NCBI RefSeq assembly: GCF_014230315.1
Contig: NZ_JACLAW010000004.1
Coordinates: 1-64,000 of the forward strand
From: Novosphingobium flavum
Lineage (GTDB): Bacteria > Pseudomonadota > Alphaproteobacteria > Sphingomonadales > Sphingomonadaceae
Reading direction: 5' to 3'
DNA length: 64,000 nt
Part shown: in pieces, positions 62,058 to 64,000 of the stretch
Layout: each line of letters starts with the position of its first letter
Position numbering within the stretch: the stretch's first letter is position 1
Made by a program: the position numbers and the translations under genes
The notes under the pieces: generated by a model
The model's input: the letters and a program-made list of their open reading frames with translations, nothing else
What the model was told of the DNA's origin: nothing
The model's database searches: none

Positions 62058-63650
62058 ATGCCGGTCGCTGCCTTGACGCAATCCTCCCCCCGCCGTCTTG
62101 GCCGGGCCGTTCCCTTCCTTGCGGCGCCGCTGCTTGGCGTGGCGGCGGCCTGCGGCTTCCAGCCGATCGCGCTGTGGCCGCTGACCCTGCTGGGCACGGC
62201 GGGGTTGATCGCCCTCTCGGCCGGGGCGTCCGGCCCGTGGCGGGCCTTGCTGCTCGGCTGGCTGTGGGGGGTGGGACATTTCTGCCTCGGCAACGCCTGG
62301 ATCGCGACGGCCTTCACTTACCAAGCCCAGATGCCGGCCTGGCTGGGCGGGATCGCGGTGTTCCTGCTCTCGCTTTACCTTGCGGTCTATCCGGCGCTGG
62401 CCGCGCTGGCGGCCCAATTGGCGCGGCGGCGGCCGCTGTCGGCGGTGCTGGCCTTTGCCGGGGGCTGGATCGTGTCGGAATGGCTGCGCGGCTGGGTCTT
62501 TACCGGGTTCCCATGGAATCCGCTGGCCGTGGCGGCGCTCGGCGGGTTCGGCCGGGCGGGCCTCGCGCAGGTCCTGCCGTGGACCGGGACCTATGCCCTG
62601 TCGGGGCTGGTCGCGCTCTGCGCCGGGCTGTGGTGGCTGGGCTTCGGGCTGCGCGTGGCGCGGCCGGCGCTGGCGCTGGTCCTGGTGGCCGTGCCGCTCG
62701 GCGCGATGCTGGTACCGCAGCTGCCGCGCGGCGGAGAGGCAGGGACCCTGCCCTTTACGCTGGTGCAACCCGGAATCCGGCAGGAAACGCTGGACGATCC
62801 TCTGTGGTTCGAGAGTCATTTCCAGAAGCTCGCCCGCTATACCATGCCCGGGCGCAGCGCGGCGCGGCGGCTGGTGCTGTGGCCCGAATCGGGGGTGCCG
62901 GACTATCTGCGCGATGGCTATCCGCCCTTCTACTATGCCGAGACCACTTTCGCCGGCAGCCCGGAGCTGGCGCGGCGACGGATCGGGCAGGTGATCGGGC
63001 CGGGCTCGCTGCTGCTGACCGGCGCGGTCGACCTTGAACTGTCGGGCGAGCGGGTGATCGCCGCGCGCAACGTGGTCAGTGCCGTGGACGGGGCGGGGAC
63101 GATCCGCGCCGGCTATGCCAAGGCGCACCTTGTGCCTTACGGCGAATACCTGCCGATGCGCGGCCTGCTCCAGCCGCTCGGCCTGTCGCGGCTGGTGGCC
63201 GGATCGCTCGACTTCTGGCCGGGGCCGGGGCCGCGCACGCTGGACCTGGGGGCCTGGGGCCGGGTGGGCGTGCAGATCTGCTACGAGATCGTCTTCTCGG
63301 GCGAGGTGGTGGACCGGGCGCATCGGCCCGACTTCCTGTTCAACCCCTCGAACGATGGCTGGTTCGGCCCGTCCGGCCCGCCGCAGCACCTCGCCCAGGC
63401 GCGTTTGCGGGCGATCGAGGAAGGCCTGCCGGTGCTGCGCGCCACGACCAACGGGATCAGCGCCGTGGTCGACGCCGACGGGATCGTGCGCCAGAGCCTG
63501 CCGCGCCCGGTGACGGGCGGGCTCGAGGGGCTGGTCCCGCCCGCCCACGCGCCGACGCTGTTTGCGCGGGTGGGCAACCTATTGCCGCTTTGCTGGGCCG
63601 CAGTTCTTCTTGTCTGTGCGGTGCTTGCCTTGCGTTTGCGGCGGAGTTAG
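62058..63650 (+). CDS. lnt: Apolipoprotein N-acyltransferase
   Basis: 530 residues. An N-terminal membrane domain with about seven helices, then a nitrilase-fold domain with the Glu-Lys-Cys triad: WPESG (Glu), YAKAHLVPYGEYLP (Lys), and VQICYEIVFSG (Cys). It adds the third acyl chain to lipoproteins in the periplasm-facing inner membrane. Start ATG 62058 gives the normal N-terminus; ATG 62025 (11 residues longer) lies right after the terminator. The gene is followed by metK 37 bases later. Confidence 0.95.
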   Translation: MPVAALTQSSPRRLGRAVPFLAAPLLGVAAACGFQPIALWPLTLLGTAGLIALSAGASGPWRALLLGWLWGVGHFCLGNAWIATAFTYQAQMPAWLGGIAVFLLSLYLAVYPALAALAAQLARRRPLSAVLAFAGGWIVSEWLRGWVFTGFPWNPLAVAALGGFGRAGLAQVLPWTGTYALSGLVALCAGLWWLGFGLRVARPALALVLVAVPLGAMLVPQLPRGGEAGTLPFTLVQPGIRQETLDDPLWFESHFQKLARYTMPGRSAARRLVLWPESGVPDYLRDGYPPFYYAETTFAGSPELARRRIGQVIGPGSLLLTGAVDLELSGERVIAARNVVSAVDGAGTIRAGYAKAHLVPYGEYLPMRGLLQPLGLSRLVAGSLDFWPGPGPRTLDLGAWGRVGVQICYEIVFSGEVVDRAHRPDFLFNPSNDGWFGPSGPPQHLAQARLRAIEEGLPVLRATTNGISAVVDADGIVRQSLPRPVTGGLEGLVPPAHAPTLFARVGNLLPLCWAAVLLVCAVLALRLRRS

Positions 63651-63656
63651 ACAGCC

Positions 63657-63678
63657 GACATAAAGATAGCTTTATATC
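63657..63678. promoter_or_regulatory. 22-bp imperfect palindrome before metK
   Basis: Bases 63657-63678 form an imperfect palindrome centred on AAAGATAGCTTT with GA/TC ends (4 mismatched positions). It sits 9 bases before the metK ATG. It resembles ArsR-family SAM/SAH regulator operators reported in proteobacterial methionine genes. Confidence 0.5.
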
Positions 63679-63687
63679 GGGAATCCC

Positions 63688-64000
63688 ATGCGCAGCGACT
63701 ATCTGTTCACCTCCGAAAGCGTTTCCGAAGGCCATCCCGACAAGGTTGCCGACCAGATCAGCGACGCCGTGGTCGACCTGTTCCTCCGCAAGGACCCCGA
63801 GGCGCGGATCGCCTGCGAGACCCTGACCACGACCCAGCTGGTGGTGCTGGCCGGCGAAATCCGCGGCAAGGGCATTTACGAGGACGGTGAGTGGGCCGCG
63901 GGCGTGCCCGAGGAAGTCGAGGCTGCGGTGCGCGAGACGGTCAGGCGCATCGGCTATGAGCAGGACGGCTTCCACTGGAAGACCTTCCGCTTCGAGAACA
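63688..64000 (+). CDS. metK: S-adenosylmethionine synthetase, 3' truncated by the window
   Basis: The first 104 residues are in the window, starting [30 protein letters not shown]. This is the universal MetK N-terminus ([11 protein letters not shown], with the ATP-binding His and Asp), followed by [17 protein letters not shown]. It makes SAM from methionine and ATP. Only 37 bases separate it from lnt, which hold a palindromic operator-like site. The rest lies beyond base 64000. Confidence 0.96.
   Translation, partial: MRSDYLFTSESVSEGHPDKVADQISDAVVDLFLRKDPEARIACETLTTTQLVVLAGEIRGKGIYEDGEWAAGVPEEVEAAVRETVRRIGYEQDGFHWKTFRFEN

Overview
The window is GC-rich, gene-dense chromosomal DNA of an alphaproteobacterium, most likely a sphingomonad (Sphingomonas/Novosphingobium/Erythrobacter type). 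Supporting signs: a serine palmitoyltransferase next to a dedicated acyl carrier protein (sphingolipid synthesis), the cell-cycle regulators CtrA and DivK, DUF4167, DUF1345 and DUF3572 proteins, a TldE/PmbA protein, sphingomonad-type interspersed palindromes, and a complete gene transfer agent (GTA) structural cluster. No tRNA, rRNA, CRISPR array, integrase or transposase was seen.

Layout. 1-6.8 kb: 3' part of a double cold-shock-domain protein with a Gly/Arg-rich N-terminus, the overlapping argD-argF-hslO operon, a secreted DUF3617-like protein, queC, a lipoprotein Cu/Zn superoxide dismutase and an OmpA-type porin. 6.9-20.9 kb (all minus): the GTA-like cluster, 18 tightly coupled genes from small terminase (20909) through large terminase, portal, protease, capsid, connectors, tail tube, chaperones, tape measure, baseplate/hub proteins and peptidase to the tail-tip protein and a DUF2793 protein. 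It has its own promoter (about 21.0 kb), a hairpin terminator inside the operon just after the capsid gene and a probable terminator at the end. 21-28.3 kb: DedA-type membrane protein, SGNH hydrolase, sphingolipid genes spt and ACP, divK, and a five-gene operon (DUF3572, HAD, RidA, GDPD, GNAT). 28.6-32.5 kb: dksA, PilZ protein, peptide-binding lipoprotein, DUF4112 protein and ctrA with its own CtrA half-sites.

32.5-34.6 kb is a patch of atypical composition with a secreted SGNH hydrolase flanked by non-coding remnants and a REP palindrome. 34.6-41 kb: TSUP transporter, TVP38 membrane protein plus glycosyltransferase, trmB, a TMEM165/GDT1 Mn exporter preceded by a clear yybP-ykoY (Mn2+) riboswitch, and maeB. 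41-48 kb: mutS, three small unknown proteins, 3-hydroxyacyl-CoA dehydrogenase, cobalamin adenosyltransferase, a HIG1-type small membrane protein, gluQRS and an HNH endonuclease followed by a 145-bp palindromic element. 48-57.5 kb: AIM24-family protein, rpoN, lptB, pmbA, ppa, a cluster of three hairpins (one with a 35-bp perfect stem), DUF1345 and an M61 peptidase. 57.6-64 kb: hisS-prfA-prmC, DUF4167, lnt and the start of metK behind a palindromic operator-like site.

Working together: arginine synthesis (argD, argF), queuosine tRNA modification (queC, gluQRS), translation (hisS, prfA, prmC, trmB), envelope lipids and lipoproteins (spt, ACP, lptB, lnt) and cell-cycle control (ctrA, divK). The most notable points are the GTA promoter, whose upstream palindrome carries two CtrA-like TAACCA cores, and a domain rearrangement in the GTA tail: the gp12 homologue carries an extra 570-residue N-terminal region with a glycoside-hydrolase/TIM-barrel look, while the gp15 homologue is short and seems to lack the TIM-barrel domain known from RcGTA.
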